A stretch of DNA of 64,000 nucleotides from an uncultured Erythrobacter sp. (GTDB lineage: Bacteria; Pseudomonadota; Alphaproteobacteria; Sphingomonadales; Sphingomonadaceae). The translations under genes were made by a program, and so were the position numbers. Location: contig CANMUS010000003.1 in the NCBI GenBank assembly GCA_947501215.1, positions 310,001 through 374,000 of the forward strand, given 5' to 3'. Positions 26,840 through 36,699 of the stretch are shown in pieces (position 1 is the first letter of the stretch; every line of letters starts with the position of its first letter). The notes below the pieces were generated by a model. The model did not search any database, was not told the origin of the DNA, and was given only the letters and a program-made list of their open reading frames with translations.

Positions 26840-26973
26840 TTCAAAGTACTCCCATAAGCGGCGATCACACCCGCCGCTTCTCATACGCGCAATATCGCCA
26901 TTCGGGGCCCGAATTTCAAGGGAAACCGACGAATGTCGAACCTTGTTCGATTAACCAAAATCACTGACGATAC

Positions 26974-27477
26974 TCAGGCCTCGCCCGCCGCATCTACCAT
27001 GGCCGCACTGAGCGCGTCGGAGGGTGATTTGTCGCCCCACAATACGAACTGGAACGCGGGATAGAAGCGGTCGCACTCATCGACCGCGATTTCGACCAGA
27101 GACTGGGCCTGCGCGAGGCTGAGCAATCCATCGTCGCCCAGCATGGTCCCGTTGCGATAGAGCACCACGCCGCCATTGGACCAGATGTCGAAATGGCCGA
27201 GCCAGAGTTGCTCGTTGATCCGCGCGACCAGCTCGTGAGCGGCTTTTGTCTTGCTGTCCGGCACACGGATTTCCGGCAGGCAGATGACCTGCAGGACCAT
27301 GTCTTCCGGCCGCCAGATCCCGCGCAGCTGGTAGTTCGTCCAGCTACCCTGGATTTCGCCGCTCATCTCGCCCTGCGCGCTTTGGCACGGCCATCCGCGT
27401 GCCTCGAACAGGGCCACCAGCATATCGAGCGGAGCTGCGTCCTCGTCCGCTTCGTAGCTTTCGCTTGCCGTTCTCAT
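26974..27477 (-). CDS. YbjN domain protein
   Basis: A 167-residue protein of the YbjN family (type III secretion chaperone-like fold), with APLDMLVALFEARGWPC, YQLRGIWRPEDMVLQV and GVVLYRNGTMLGDDGLL. Function is poorly defined; YbjN affects motility and stress responses in E. coli. SD AAGGA precedes ATG 27477. Confidence 0.88.
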   Translation of the reverse strand: MRTASESYEADEDAAPLDMLVALFEARGWPCQSAQGEMSGEIQGSWTNYQLRGIWRPEDMVLQVICLPEIRVPDSKTKAAHELVARINEQLWLGHFDIWSNGGVVLYRNGTMLGDDGLLSLAQAQSLVEIAVDECDRFYPAFQFVLWGDKSPSDALSAAMVDAAGEA

Positions 27478-27610
27478 CGAGCCTGTCCTTCACACGTCAT
27501 GCACGCTGGATGCCGACAGGACACGGGGCTTGGCAATCCAGCCGATTGTCGCTGCTGGGGAGAACCGTTTTCGCTTGTGCAAACCCTGTGCACAAGGCGC
27601 GCGAGGTGAA

Positions 27611-29299
27611 TTAGCCGAGGGGCTCGATCGCTTCGCCTTCGGCACTGCGGAAGGTGAAGCTGTCGATGTCCAAACCTTTGAGCTTGTTCATCATTTCCCG
27701 GGCAGAACCAGCATCGGGGTAGGGCCCGGAAAGCAGGCGGTTGGCCTCCCCCCATGGCGTCACGAAGGGCCCCTTGCCCTCCAGCAGCCCGTCCGCCTTG
27801 CGAGCGATCCGGCGCCAGTCGAAGCCGAGCGCCGACACGTCCTTGCCGGTCGCAATCTGCACCCAGTGCCGCGACGGATGGGCGGGCGGCGGCGGGGGGT
27901 CAGGCTCGGCCTTCTCGCGCGGTGCCTCGATACGCGTGATGTCGACCGCCCCCTGCGCTGCCGGGCGGGACGTGGTCGGCTCGAGGGAGAAGCCGGCAAA
28001 GGCTTGCTCGAGCGTGGGTGCCGGTTCGCTAGGTGGCGGGGGTGGTGGTGGTGGTGAAGCGGCGGTCGCGCGGGCGGGATCGATTATGTTCGGCGTGGTG
28101 GCGGGTTGCCGCGCAATCACCACAGGCGCGGTCTCTGCAGGCGCTGGCGCCGACGCAGTATCAGCCAAAATGGCAGCGGCTCGCGGCGCTTCCTCTGCCG
28201 CCCTGGAACTTCGCGCAGGCTGCGCTGGAGCGGGAGCTTGCTGCGGCACCGGCTGCGCCACTGGTTGTGGTTGCGCCGCCCGCGTAGTCGTCGGGGAGAG
28301 ATCGGGTGCAATCCCCGCATTTTCGCTCGAACGCGGCCCAACCGTCGCGGTCCGGCGTGATCGCTCCTGCCGTTCGCGTGCGAGAGCCCTGCTCTCGGCC
28401 TGGCGAGAGGCCACTCGCCGTGGCGGAATGGCTCGCGGCTGGGGAGCTGCCGCAGGTGGAGGTGCCGTCGCCGGTGCTTGCGACGTGGCTGGTGAAGGAG
28501 CGACCGGCGCGTAGGCGGCGATTTGCGGGTCGTCCGTGCCGATATTGGCCGCGCGTGGAAACACCCCGAGCGTCCCCGCCGCTGCCTGCTGTGCCGGCGT
28601 CAGGCGGGGCATGAACTCGAGATAGGGCCGAACCCGGCCGGCCATCTGCGCGGGCAGCATCGCATCGGAAATGTCGATCGCCTCGCGCGTATCGCCAAGG
28701 ATCGCCAGACCGAATGCGCGTGTGCGAAAAGCTGCGAGATCGCGGGCTTCGAGCAAGGGCAGCAGGGTCTGCTCGAAGGCCTCGCGCGCTCCCGAGATCG
28801 CCAGGCTGAGCGCGAGGCGGCGCTTTACTTCCGACCCGGCACCTTGCGCCAGCGCCAGCCGGAAAAGCTCCTGCGCGCTGCGGTTGTCACCGACGAGCAT
28901 GAAGGCCATGCCCCTATCTTCCGCCATGCGATCATTGGTGACGCCCGCCCGTTCTGCCTCGGCAAACAGGCGCAAGGCCTCGATCGGTTGGCGCGAGCGG
29001 GCATATGCCTTGCCGAGGCCGAGACTGATGCGGCTGTTTGTGGGCGAAAGCTGCTTCGCGCGACCGAAAAAGCCGATCGCCGCATCGATATCTCCGACAT
29101 CCAATGCCGCCTCGCCGGCGTCGAGCAGGGCGGAAACATCGGCCGCATTGCGCGCAAGCCGCCGCAAGGCGTCGCTCAACCGGTCGGACCCTTTCGGCGG
29201 CAAGGGCTGGACGATCTCGCGCTGTGCGTGGGCCGCGGTCGGCACGGCAACTGCAGCGGCCAAGACCGCTGCAACCGTGATCCGCGATAGTGTTACCAT
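27611..29299 (-). CDS. Exported TPR protein with C-terminal SPOR domain
   Basis: A 562-residue protein with signal peptide (AVLAAAVAVPTAAHAQ), tetratricopeptide repeats at about 45-200 (ALLDAGEAALDVGDIDAAIGFFGRA, GLGKAYARSRQPIEALRLF), a long Ala/Pro-rich linker (270-470), and a SPOR domain from about 480 (WVQIATGKDVSALGFDWRR to the end). SPOR domains bind denuded septal glycan, so it is probably a division- or envelope-associated factor. It lies just downstream of ftsZ in the same orientation, separated by a compound hairpin. SD GGGCAGGA supports the start. Confidence 0.87.
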   Translation of the reverse strand: MVTLSRITVAAVLAAAVAVPTAAHAQREIVQPLPPKGSDRLSDALRRLARNAADVSALLDAGEAALDVGDIDAAIGFFGRAKQLSPTNSRISLGLGKAYARSRQPIEALRLFAEAERAGVTNDRMAEDRGMAFMLVGDNRSAQELFRLALAQGAGSEVKRRLALSLAISGAREAFEQTLLPLLEARDLAAFRTRAFGLAILGDTREAIDISDAMLPAQMAGRVRPYLEFMPRLTPAQQAAAGTLGVFPRAANIGTDDPQIAAYAPVAPSPATSQAPATAPPPAAAPQPRAIPPRRVASRQAESRALARERQERSRRTATVGPRSSENAGIAPDLSPTTTRAAQPQPVAQPVPQQAPAPAQPARSSRAAEEAPRAAAILADTASAPAPAETAPVVIARQPATTPNIIDPARATAASPPPPPPPPSEPAPTLEQAFAGFSLEPTTSRPAAQGAVDITRIEAPREKAEPDPPPPPAHPSRHWVQIATGKDVSALGFDWRRIARKADGLLEGKGPFVTPWGEANRLLSGPYPDAGSAREMMNKLKGLDIDSFTFRSAEGEAIEPLG

Positions 29300-29311
29300 G
29301 ATCCTGCCCTT

Positions 29312-29345
29312 ACCCGGGCGCGCCTGAACAGGCGCTGGCCCGGGT
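29312..29345 (-). terminator. Compound GC hairpin after ftsZ, no T-tract
   Basis: An 8-bp outer stem (29312-29319 with 29338-29345) and a 6-bp inner stem (29320-29325 with 29330-29335) stack with a 2-base bulge and a GAAC loop. It lies 11 bases past the ftsZ stop and before the TPR-SPOR start. Without a T-run it may be a Rho-assisted pause, an attenuator or an mRNA 3'-end stabiliser. Confidence 0.5.
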
Positions 29346-29356
29346 GGCTGCGTGTC

Positions 29357-30985
29357 TTACTGGTTGTTCTGGCGTCCGAGGAAGCGGGGAATGTTCAGCG
29401 AGCCGCCCTCGTCGTCCTCGTCTTCGTCGTCCTCTTCGTCGGGCTTGTTGGCACCGCGCGAGAGATTGGCCATGCGCTCGAACAGCGTGCTGCCGGCACC
29501 GGCATCGCTCCCGCTGTCGTCACCGCCCAGCACGGGGCGCTTCTTGCCCGGCTTGCTGGCGAGCGGACTCTCGCCTTCGCCATAGGAGCTGTCCTGACCG
29601 CCTTCTTCCATCGGCTCGGACAGGTCGAGGGGCGAGGGCTGGCCGGCATCTTCCGCCCAGCCGCTGCCGAATTCGCCATCCTCTGCGGGCGGCGGAACTT
29701 CGCCGTCCTCGTTGCGCAGGCCAGCGAGCGGATCCACAATGCCGTCGACATCGTCGTAATCTTCTTCCTCGTCGTCGTCCGCAGAGCCGTAGCCGAGGTC
29801 GTCGGAGAGGACCGAGGGGCTGTCGTCGCCCGCTTCCGCCGTGAGGTCGAGCGTGTCGGCGTCGCCGGACTCGGCATCCGGTTCGGCGGACAGGCCTTCG
29901 GACAATTCGAACGGTTCGTCGTCATCGATCGTCTCGGTCGGCAGGTCGAGCACCGGACGCTTGGGCGCGCGGCTATCGCTCATCGAGAACGCCTGCGGTG
30001 CGCTAGGCTGAACGCTGCCATCCGTTTCGATACCGGTCGCGACGACCGACACGCGGATCTTGCCTTCGAGTTCGGGATTGAAGGCCGAGCCCCAGATGAT
30101 GTTCGCGTCTTCGTCGACCAGCTCGCGAATGTGGTTCGCGGCCTCGTCCACTTCGAGCAGCTTCATGTCCTCGCCGCCGATGATCGAGATGATCACGCCC
30201 TTGGCACCGGTCATGCTGACACCGTCGAGCAGCGGATTGGCGATGGCCCGTTCGGCGGCTTCGAGCGCGCGATTGTCGCCCTCGCCCTCGCCCGTGCCCA
30301 TCATGGCCTTGCCCATTTCCTGCATCACCGAGCGGACGTCGGCAAAGTCGAGATTGATGAGGCCCGGCATGACCATGAGGTCGGTGATCGAGCGCACGCC
30401 CTGCTGCAGCACCTCGTCGGCCAGCATGAAGGCTTCCTTGAAGGTCGTTTCCGCCTTCGCCACCAGGAACAGGTTCTGGTTCGGGATAACGATCAGCGTA
30501 TCGACATGCTTTTGCAGCTCGTCGATGCCCGCTTCTGCGGCGCGCATGCGGCGCGTGCCTTCGAACAGGAACGGCTTGGTTACCACGCCGACAGTGAGCA
30601 CGCCCTTCTTGCGAGCGGCCTCGGCGATAACCGGGGCAGCACCGGTGCCGGTGCCGCCGCCCATGCCGGCCGCGATGAACACCATGTTGCAACCGTCGAG
30701 CGCGTCCTCGATGTCCTCAACCGTTTCTTCAGCTGCGGCCTTGCCTACCTCGGGCCGCGCGCCTGCGCCGAGGCCGCCGGTGATGTCGGGGCCGAGCTGG
30801 ATGCGCTTTTCCGCCGGCGAAGAGCTGAGCGCCTGCGCGTCGGTGTTGCTGACGATGAAATCGACGCCTTCGATGCCGGCGTCCATCATGTTGGCGATCG
30901 CGTTGCCGCCCGCACCGCCGACGCCGATCACCATGATCTTGGGGCGAAGGTCGTCGCTGGATGCCGGACCGATATTGATGCTCAT
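29357..30985 (-). CDS. ftsZ: Cell division GTPase FtsZ
   Basis: A 542-residue tubulin homologue. The GTPase core (1-320) has [11 protein letters not shown] and the signature GGGTGTG, then TKPFLFEG and [11 protein letters not shown]. Residues about 325-525 form an unusually long, very acidic Asp/Glu/Ser-rich linker. The C-terminal peptide NIPRFLGRQ, which binds FtsA and other partners, is intact. The protein polymerises into the Z-ring. It is last in the dcw cluster, with its own 135-base upstream region and SD GGGGGA. Confidence 0.98.
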   Translation of the reverse strand: MSINIGPASSDDLRPKIMVIGVGGAGGNAIANMMDAGIEGVDFIVSNTDAQALSSSPAEKRIQLGPDITGGLGAGARPEVGKAAAEETVEDIEDALDGCNMVFIAAGMGGGTGTGAAPVIAEAARKKGVLTVGVVTKPFLFEGTRRMRAAEAGIDELQKHVDTLIVIPNQNLFLVAKAETTFKEAFMLADEVLQQGVRSITDLMVMPGLINLDFADVRSVMQEMGKAMMGTGEGEGDNRALEAAERAIANPLLDGVSMTGAKGVIISIIGGEDMKLLEVDEAANHIRELVDEDANIIWGSAFNPELEGKIRVSVVATGIETDGSVQPSAPQAFSMSDSRAPKRPVLDLPTETIDDDEPFELSEGLSAEPDAESGDADTLDLTAEAGDDSPSVLSDDLGYGSADDDEEEDYDDVDGIVDPLAGLRNEDGEVPPPAEDGEFGSGWAEDAGQPSPLDLSEPMEEGGQDSSYGEGESPLASKPGKKRPVLGGDDSGSDAGAGSTLFERMANLSRGANKPDEEDDEDEDDEGGSLNIPRFLGRQNNQ

Positions 30986-31047
30986 TGGGTATCCCCCGGA
31001 AAGTCGGAATTCTGAAAAATCACTATGTCACATTACGCGCGCAAAGC

Positions 31048-31084
31048 GAATCGCGCGAAGACTCGTAGAAGAAGCTTATCCACA
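31048..31084 (-). promoter_or_regulatory. ftsZ upstream region: perfect DnaA box and two GANTC sites
   Basis: TTATCCACA (31076-31084) matches the DnaA-box consensus TTATNCACA exactly. GAATC (31048-31052) and GACTC (31060-31064) are GANTC sites for the CcrM methyltransferase. All lie within 100 bases upstream of the ftsZ ATG. In Caulobacter, both DnaA and GANTC methylation influence ftsZ transcription. The sites are seen; conserved use here is inferred. Confidence 0.55.
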
Positions 31085-31120
31085 AAGGCCTAATGCCCTG
31101 TTGTGCATGGGTTTCAACCA

Positions 31121-32407
31121 TCAGAAATACTCGCGCACCGCCTGTACGACACGGTTCACCAGAGCGAAGCCGGAATAGCGGCTGGTCGATTGGTAGTTCG
31201 AGCCGACCGAGCGGATGTCTACCGGGTCTTCCGCAGCGTAAAGGCACAGGCCCGCAAGCGTCGCAAATCCGGGCGTCGCGTGGGCTTCGGGGAGGCCCTG
31301 CAATGCTGGCGGCTTGCCGATTCGCACCGGCTGACCGAGCGCGCCCTGCATGAAGTCGGCTATGCCGTGCAGTTCGGCCCCGCCGCCTGTCAGGACGACC
31401 TGCCCGCCTTGCGATCCGCCGAAGCCCAGCGCCTTGAGTGCCTTCGAAATTTCGCCGCTCATCACGCCGAGACGGTCTGTGACCGTGCCGACCAAATCCG
31501 CGCGCGGAATGCGGTTCTGCTCGTCCGCACCGCGCGCCAGCCGCCCGTCGGGCTTGTCGCCCGGGCCGTCCACCGGGATCATCTCGCGGTGATCGGTCGG
31601 CGTGGCTATCGCCGAACCCGATACGCACTTCAGCCGCTCCGCCTGGCTCCGGCGGATGCCGAGCGAAGATGCGAGCGCATCGGTAATGTCGTTCGAGCCG
31701 ACCGGGATCGACTGCAGACCGAGCAGCATGCCCGCTGCATGGACGGAAACATTTGTCACCTGCGCGCCTATCTCGACCAACGCCACGCCGAGATCGCGCT
31801 CTTCGGCGGAAAGGCAGGCGTATGCTGTCGCGAGCGGGCTGGCGACCACGCCCTCGACCTCGAGATGCGCGCCCTGCACCGCCTCGATCAAATTGCGAAC
31901 CGGTGCGCCTTCGGCGAAGGTTACATGGACATCGACGCTCAGCGCTTCGGCATGGAGGCCCTTGGGATTGGCGACACCATGCGCACCGTCGAGCATGTAA
32001 TGCGCCGGCTGCGCGTGCAGGACCATGCGCCCGTCGGGATGCAAATGGTCGCGCGCTGCATGGAGGAGATGCTCGATATCGTCCTCCTCGATGCGCCGCC
32101 CACCAATGGCGATCTCGACGCTGGAGATGCGGCTCGACAGCCCGGCCCCGGCGCAGCCGATCCAGACGCTGGAGATCGAGGTGTTCGCATTGGCCTCGGC
32201 CTTTTCGACTGCGGTGCGGATCGAGTGGCTCGCCGCGCGCATATCGGTGACATAGCCGCGCTTGATCCCCTCGCTGGCGCGGTGGCTGGAGCCGAGCACG
32301 ACCATTTCTCCGCCTTCGGCCTCTCCCATGATCATGGCCGATACCCGGAAGGATCCGACGTTCACGGCACCATAGACGCGGGTTATGCGTGGCGTGGGGG
32401 CGGCCAT
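31121..32407 (-). CDS. ftsA: Cell division protein FtsA
   Basis: A 428-residue actin-like protein that tethers FtsZ to the membrane. Segments are VYGAVNVGSFRVSAMI, GVALVEIGAQVTNVSV and GGQVVLTGGGAELHGI, with the inserted 1C domain between. The C-terminal FALVNRVVQAVREYF is a likely amphipathic membrane helix. ATG 32407 overlaps the ftsQ stop by one base (TGATG). Confidence 0.95.
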   Translation of the reverse strand: MAAPTPRITRVYGAVNVGSFRVSAMIMGEAEGGEMVVLGSSHRASEGIKRGYVTDMRAASHSIRTAVEKAEANANTSISSVWIGCAGAGLSSRISSVEIAIGGRRIEEDDIEHLLHAARDHLHPDGRMVLHAQPAHYMLDGAHGVANPKGLHAEALSVDVHVTFAEGAPVRNLIEAVQGAHLEVEGVVASPLATAYACLSAEERDLGVALVEIGAQVTNVSVHAAGMLLGLQSIPVGSNDITDALASSLGIRRSQAERLKCVSGSAIATPTDHREMIPVDGPGDKPDGRLARGADEQNRIPRADLVGTVTDRLGVMSGEISKALKALGFGGSQGGQVVLTGGGAELHGIADFMQGALGQPVRIGKPPALQGLPEAHATPGFATLAGLCLYAAEDPVDIRSVGSNYQSTSRYSGFALVNRVVQAVREYF

Positions 32408-33315
32408 CACTCGGCCCGCCCGTTGCGCGCCAGCTGCGTCGGGCACGGGCCGTCCTTGCAGCGCAGATAGACTCTGTCCGGCACGCGCATGTCCACAGCG
32501 ATGGGCTTGCCGCCGATCAGCCGGTGCATCCCGTCTAGCTGGGCAAACTTGACCAGCGCGGGCGCGCCCGCATCGCCTTCCGGGAGGGCTAGCAATTGCC
32601 CACTGGTGAAGGTCAGATTCCATCGCCGGTTGCCGACCCATTCGGCTCCGGCGATATGCGGTTTCAGCGCCGGCGCGGCATCCAGCAGGCGGCCCAATTC
32701 CTCGACCTGCTTCTGCGCCCCGGGCCCCTCGATCAGCAGCTTGCCCTTCGCCGCCTCACGCGCGATCGGCTCGAGTTCGTGCCCCTGCCCATCGACCAGC
32801 ATAAGCCGGTTGGGCTTGCGCAGCACGGCATGGGGTTCGCGCTCGACGATATCGATCTTCAGCGTGTCGGGCAGCTGGCGCGAAACCCGCGCATCGGCGA
32901 CCCAAGGCAGCTCCAGCAGGCTGGCGCGAACGTCGTCGAGTTCGACCAGCGGCATCGGCCGGTCGCGCTGGGCGAGCACGCGTTCGTAGACCAGCTGTTC
33001 GTTCATCCGCTCGACGCCGGAGACGCGGACCTTGCTGACCTCGAAGCCGGAGCGCGAGGCGGATTTTGCGAGTTCGTCGCGGGCCATTTCCGGCACGCCC
33101 GCATAGCTGGCGACCGTCCACGCAATGGCGAGCCCGACGACGATGATCGAAGTCAGGAAGAACTTGTGCCACTGCTCCTCGGTGAACGGCAGCGCGGCCA
33201 TGATGCGGTCGAGGATGCCGCTGGTATGCTTGCGCGCGGCGCGCGCCTTCTGGCTCCGGCTGCGCGCAGCGGCCGAGCGCCGGACCCCCTGGGGCTTGCG
33301 GCTAACTCTGGCCAT
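32407..33315 (-). CDS. ftsQ: Cell division protein FtsQ
   Basis: A 302-residue bitopic divisome protein with a basic cytosolic N-terminus, one membrane helix at about 52-72 (FFLTSIIVVGLAIAWTVASY), then the POTRA domain (VSKVRVSGVERMNEQLV) and the beta domain (LPWVADARVSRQLPDTLKIDIVEREPHAVL). It links FtsBL and FtsW/I. The start overlaps ddl by 14 bp. Confidence 0.95.
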   Translation of the reverse strand: MARVSRKPQGVRRSAAARSRSQKARAARKHTSGILDRIMAALPFTEEQWHKFFLTSIIVVGLAIAWTVASYAGVPEMARDELAKSASRSGFEVSKVRVSGVERMNEQLVYERVLAQRDRPMPLVELDDVRASLLELPWVADARVSRQLPDTLKIDIVEREPHAVLRKPNRLMLVDGQGHELEPIAREAAKGKLLIEGPGAQKQVEELGRLLDAAPALKPHIAGAEWVGNRRWNLTFTSGQLLALPEGDAGAPALVKFAQLDGMHRLIGGKPIAVDMRVPDRVYLRCKDGPCPTQLARNGRAE

Positions 33316-34297
33316 CGCCCCTGCCCTTACCTGTATGGTCCTTACCCGCATGGTCGCGCAAGGCCGCGGCAATCACGGTCTCCACCAGTTCGCCATACTC
33401 CATGCCGACATGCTTGGCCTGCTCGGGCACGAGGCTGAGCGGGGTCATGCCGGGCTGGGTGTTGGTTTCGAGGATGAACAGCCCATCCTCGCCCTGCTCC
33501 TCGTCCCAGCGGAAATCGGTCCGACTGGTGCCCCGGCAGCCGAGCACCTGGTGCGCCTTCAGCGCAAATTCGCGGCACAGCCGCTCAATGCTTTCGGGAA
33601 TGTCCGCCGGGCAGATGTGATCGGTCATCCCGTCGGTATATTTGGCATCGAAATCGTAAAAGCCGCTCTTGGGCTTCAGTTCGGTCACCGCCAGCGCGCG
33701 CGGGCCGTCCGCGAAATCGACCACCGCCGTCGTCATCTCGCGGCCCTTGATGTAAGGCTCGGCAAGCAATTCGGCGAATTCCTGCCACGGCCCCTTGGCA
33801 TCGCGCGCGATGGGATTGCCGTATTCGCTCTCGTCGGTGACGATCGCCACGCCGACGCTGCTGCCCTCGTTGACCGGCTTGAGCACATAGGGGCGCGGCA
33901 GCGGATCGCGCTCGTACAGATCGGCGCTCTTGACGATCCGCCCGCCGGGCATGGGGATGCCGTGCGGCACCAGTGCCTGCTTGGTCAGCTGCTTGTCAAT
34001 CGCGACCACCGACGTGGCGAGGCCCGAGTGCGTATAGGGCACGCCCATCAGGTCGAGCATGCCCTGCACCGTGCCATCCTCGCCCGGAACGCCGTGGAGC
34101 GCATTGAACACGACATCAGGCGCGACCTTGGCGATGCGCGCGGCGACCTGCCGGTCCATATCAATGCGTGTGACACGATGCCCGCGCTCTTCCAGCGCTT
34201 TCGCCACGCCTTCGCCCGACATGAGGCTGACAGGGCGTTCATTCGCCCAGCCGCCCATGAGGACGGCGATGTGCAAGTCTTTGGGAAGGTCGGTCAT
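33302..34297 (-). CDS. ddl: D-alanine--D-alanine ligase
   Basis: A 331-residue ATP-grasp enzyme joining two D-Ala residues for the UDP-MurNAc pentapeptide. Motifs are HIAVLMGGWANERPVSLMSG, VFNALHGVPGEDGTVQGML, KPVNEGSSVGV and ILETNTQPGMTPLSLVP. The first loop reads GGWANER where many Ddl have GGxSxER. It lies 8 bases after murB. Confidence 0.97.
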   Translation of the reverse strand: MTDLPKDLHIAVLMGGWANERPVSLMSGEGVAKALEERGHRVTRIDMDRQVAARIAKVAPDVVFNALHGVPGEDGTVQGMLDLMGVPYTHSGLATSVVAIDKQLTKQALVPHGIPMPGGRIVKSADLYERDPLPRPYVLKPVNEGSSVGVAIVTDESEYGNPIARDAKGPWQEFAELLAEPYIKGREMTTAVVDFADGPRALAVTELKPKSGFYDFDAKYTDGMTDHICPADIPESIERLCREFALKAHQVLGCRGTSRTDFRWDEEQGEDGLFILETNTQPGMTPLSLVPEQAKHVGMEYGELVETVIAAALRDHAGKDHTGKGRGDGQS

Positions 34298-34305
34298 GTC
34301 AGTTC

Positions 34306-35277
34306 CTATGGCCGCCCCACCCGCTGGATTTCCCATTCGAGTTCGACGCCCGAATGCTCGTAGACGCGGCGTTTTACTTCTTCGCCCAGGCCTTCGATAT
34401 CGGCGCTGGTCGCGTCGTCGACGTTGATCAGGAAGTTGGTGTGCTTTTTGCTCACCTGCGCACCGCCCATCTGCAGGCCGCGGCAGCCCGCCGCATCGAC
34501 CAGTTCCCAAGCCTTGCGACCGGGCGGGTTCTTGAAAGTCGAGCCGCCGGTCTTGGTGCGCAGCGGCTGCGAATTCTCGCGCGCTTCGGCGATCTCGTCC
34601 ATCTTCGCACCGATAGCTTCGGGATCGCCCGGCTCGCCCTGGAAGCGCGCCGCAACAACGATTGCGCCGTCCGGCAAGGCCGAGTGGCGATAGGTATATT
34701 GCAGGTCGGCCTTGGGCAGCGTCACCAGATTGCCGCCCGGCAGGATGACGTCGCAGTCGATCAGCACGTCGCTGACCTCGCGCCCGTAAGCTCCGCCGTT
34801 CATGCGCACGAAGCCGCCGACCGTGCCGGGAATGCCGCGCATGAATTCGAGGCCGGCGATCCCGGCATCGCGCGCCGTCGAGGCGACGAGGATGCCATGC
34901 GCCCCCGCCCCGCAGGCGACCACATGATCGTCACGCGTTTCGATATTCGCAAAGGGCTTGCCGAGCTTGATGACCACGCCCGGCACTCCGCCATCGCGCA
35001 CGATCAGATTGGAGCCGAGGCCCAGCGCCATCACCGGCAGCTTGCCGCCCAGCCGTTCGAGGAAGACGCGCAGATCGTCGAGGTCTTCCGGCTCGAATAG
35101 CCAGTCGGCATGCCCGCCGCTCTTGAACCAGACCAGCTTGGCGAGCGGTGCATCGTGGGTCAGCTTGCCGCGCAAGTCGTCGATCGCCACGGGCGCGGAG
35201 ACGCCGCCATCGACCTCGCAATCGGGGGCCATGCCGCTGTCCCAGTTCCACACGTCATCGGGTTGGTCCATCTCCAT
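34306..35277 (-). CDS. murB: UDP-N-acetylenolpyruvoylglucosamine reductase
   Basis: A 323-residue FAD enzyme making UDP-MurNAc from the enolpyruvyl intermediate. Seen are the FAD region ALGLGSNLIVRDGGVPGVVI, GIPGTVGGFVRMNGGAYG, the catalytic serine segment GGSTFKNPP and the Tyr/Glu end region. Sequence past GGSTFKNPPG places it in type I or IIa-like MurB. ATG 35277 and 35271 are both possible starts. It sits 3 bases after murC. Confidence 0.96.
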   Translation of the reverse strand: MEMDQPDDVWNWDSGMAPDCEVDGGVSAPVAIDDLRGKLTHDAPLAKLVWFKSGGHADWLFEPEDLDDLRVFLERLGGKLPVMALGLGSNLIVRDGGVPGVVIKLGKPFANIETRDDHVVACGAGAHGILVASTARDAGIAGLEFMRGIPGTVGGFVRMNGGAYGREVSDVLIDCDVILPGGNLVTLPKADLQYTYRHSALPDGAIVVAARFQGEPGDPEAIGAKMDEIAEARENSQPLRTKTGGSTFKNPPGRKAWELVDAAGCRGLQMGGAQVSKKHTNFLINVDDATSADIEGLGEEVKRRVYEHSGVELEWEIQRVGRP

Positions 35278-35280
35278 CGC

Positions 35281-36699
35281 TCAGCTTGCCAGCGCGATCT
35301 GGTTTTGAAGGCCGGCCGCCCAGCGGGTGATGTCGCCTGCGCCGAGGCAGATCACGAAATCGCCTTCCTGCAATTCGGCTGCGAGCGTTTCGGCAAGGTC
35401 CTGCTCGTCCTCGATCGTCGCGGCGGCGCGGTGTCCGCGCGCCTTGAGGCCATCGACCAGCGCCTGCGCGTCGACGCCGGGGATCGGGTCTTCGCCCGCC
35501 GCATAAACAGGGGTGACATATACCAGATCGGCTTCGTTGAAGCAGGTCTGGAATTCGTCCATCAGATCGTTGAGGCGCGTGTAGCGGTGTGGCTGGACGA
35601 CGGCGATCACGCGGCCCCGCCCCGCACTTTCGCGCGCCGCGCCCAGCACCGCCTTGATCTCGACCGGGTGGTGGCCATAATCGTCGATGATCGTCGCGAC
35701 GCCGCCACCGGTCGGAACCTCGCCGACCTTGGTGAAACGCCGCCGGACGCCGCCGAACTGGTTGAACCCGCTGCAGATCACCTCGTCCGGGCAGCCCATC
35801 TCGATCGAGACGGCAATCGCGGCGAGCGCGTTCTGGACATTGTGGCGGCCGGGCATCGGCAGGCGTACGCCTTCGATCCGGCGATCTTCCTGCCCGCGCC
35901 GCCGCACGATGACGTCGAAGCAATTGCCGCCCGCATCGGGCCGCACGTTCACGCCGCAAATGTCGGCCTGCAGGTTGAAGCCATAGGTCACCACATTGCG
36001 ATCGCGCACCTTGGCGATCACGGCCTGCACTTCGGGATGGTCGATGCACAGCACCGCCGCGCCATAGAAGGGCACGTTGTGGATGAACTCCACGAAGGCG
36101 TCCTTCACGCCCTCAAAATCGCCGTAATGATCGAGGTGTTCGGGATCGATATTGGTGACCACCGCGATCGTGCCGTCGAGCCGCAGGAAGCTGCCGTCGC
36201 TCTCGTCGGCTTCGACAACCATCCAGTCGCTGTCGCCGAGGCGGGCGTTGGAGCCATATTGCTCGATGATGCCGCCATTGATCACGGTCGGGTCGATCTT
36301 GCCCGCGTCGAGCAGGGCGGCGATCATGCTAGTCGTGGTCGTCTTGCCATGCGTGCCGGCGACCGCGACGGTCGATTTGAGGCGCATGAGTTCGGCCAGC
36401 ATTTCCGCGCGGCGCACCACGGGAATGCGATTTTCGAGTGCGAAGGCGACCTCGGGATTGGTCCGTTTCACGGCGGTGGACGTCACCACCACTGCCGCCC
36501 CTTCGACATTCTCCGGCGCATGGCCGATAGAGACCGTCACGCCGCGGCTGCGCAGCCGCTCGATCACCGGGCTTTCCTTGATGTCGGAGCCCTGCACGCT
36601 GTAGCCGAGATTGTTCATCACCTCGGCGATGCCGGACATGCCGATCCCGCCGATGCCGACGAAATGGATGGTCCCGATATCGGTCGGTACGCCCCTCAT
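35281..36699 (-). CDS. murC: UDP-N-acetylmuramate--L-alanine ligase
   Basis: A 472-residue Mur ligase adding L-Ala to UDP-MurNAc. Motifs are [20 protein letters not shown] loop [46 protein letters not shown] and [14 protein letters not shown] 36699 overlaps the murG stop by 4 bp; the reading frame is open far upstream but that part is the shadow of murG. Confidence 0.97.
   Translation of the reverse strand: MRGVPTDIGTIHFVGIGGIGMSGIAEVMNNLGYSVQGSDIKESPVIERLRSRGVTVSIGHAPENVEGAAVVVTSTAVKRTNPEVAFALENRIPVVRRAEMLAELMRLKSTVAVAGTHGKTTTTSMIAALLDAGKIDPTVINGGIIEQYGSNARLGDSDWMVVEADESDGSFLRLDGTIAVVTNIDPEHLDHYGDFEGVKDAFVEFIHNVPFYGAAVLCIDHPEVQAVIAKVRDRNVVTYGFNLQADICGVNVRPDAGGNCFDVIVRRRGQEDRRIEGVRLPMPGRHNVQNALAAIAVSIEMGCPDEVICSGFNQFGGVRRRFTKVGEVPTGGGVATIIDDYGHHPVEIKAVLGAARESAGRGRVIAVVQPHRYTRLNDLMDEFQTCFNEADLVYVTPVYAAGEDPIPGVDAQALVDGLKARGHRAAATIEDEQDLAETLAAELQEGDFVICLGAGDITRWAAGLQNQIALAS

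Noticed and set aside
27574..27596. 8-bp hairpin after the TPR-SPOR gene as an intrinsic terminator
   Set aside because: The stem is real but is followed by a mixed CGAAAACGG stretch on the minus strand, not a T-tract, so I did not call it a terminator.
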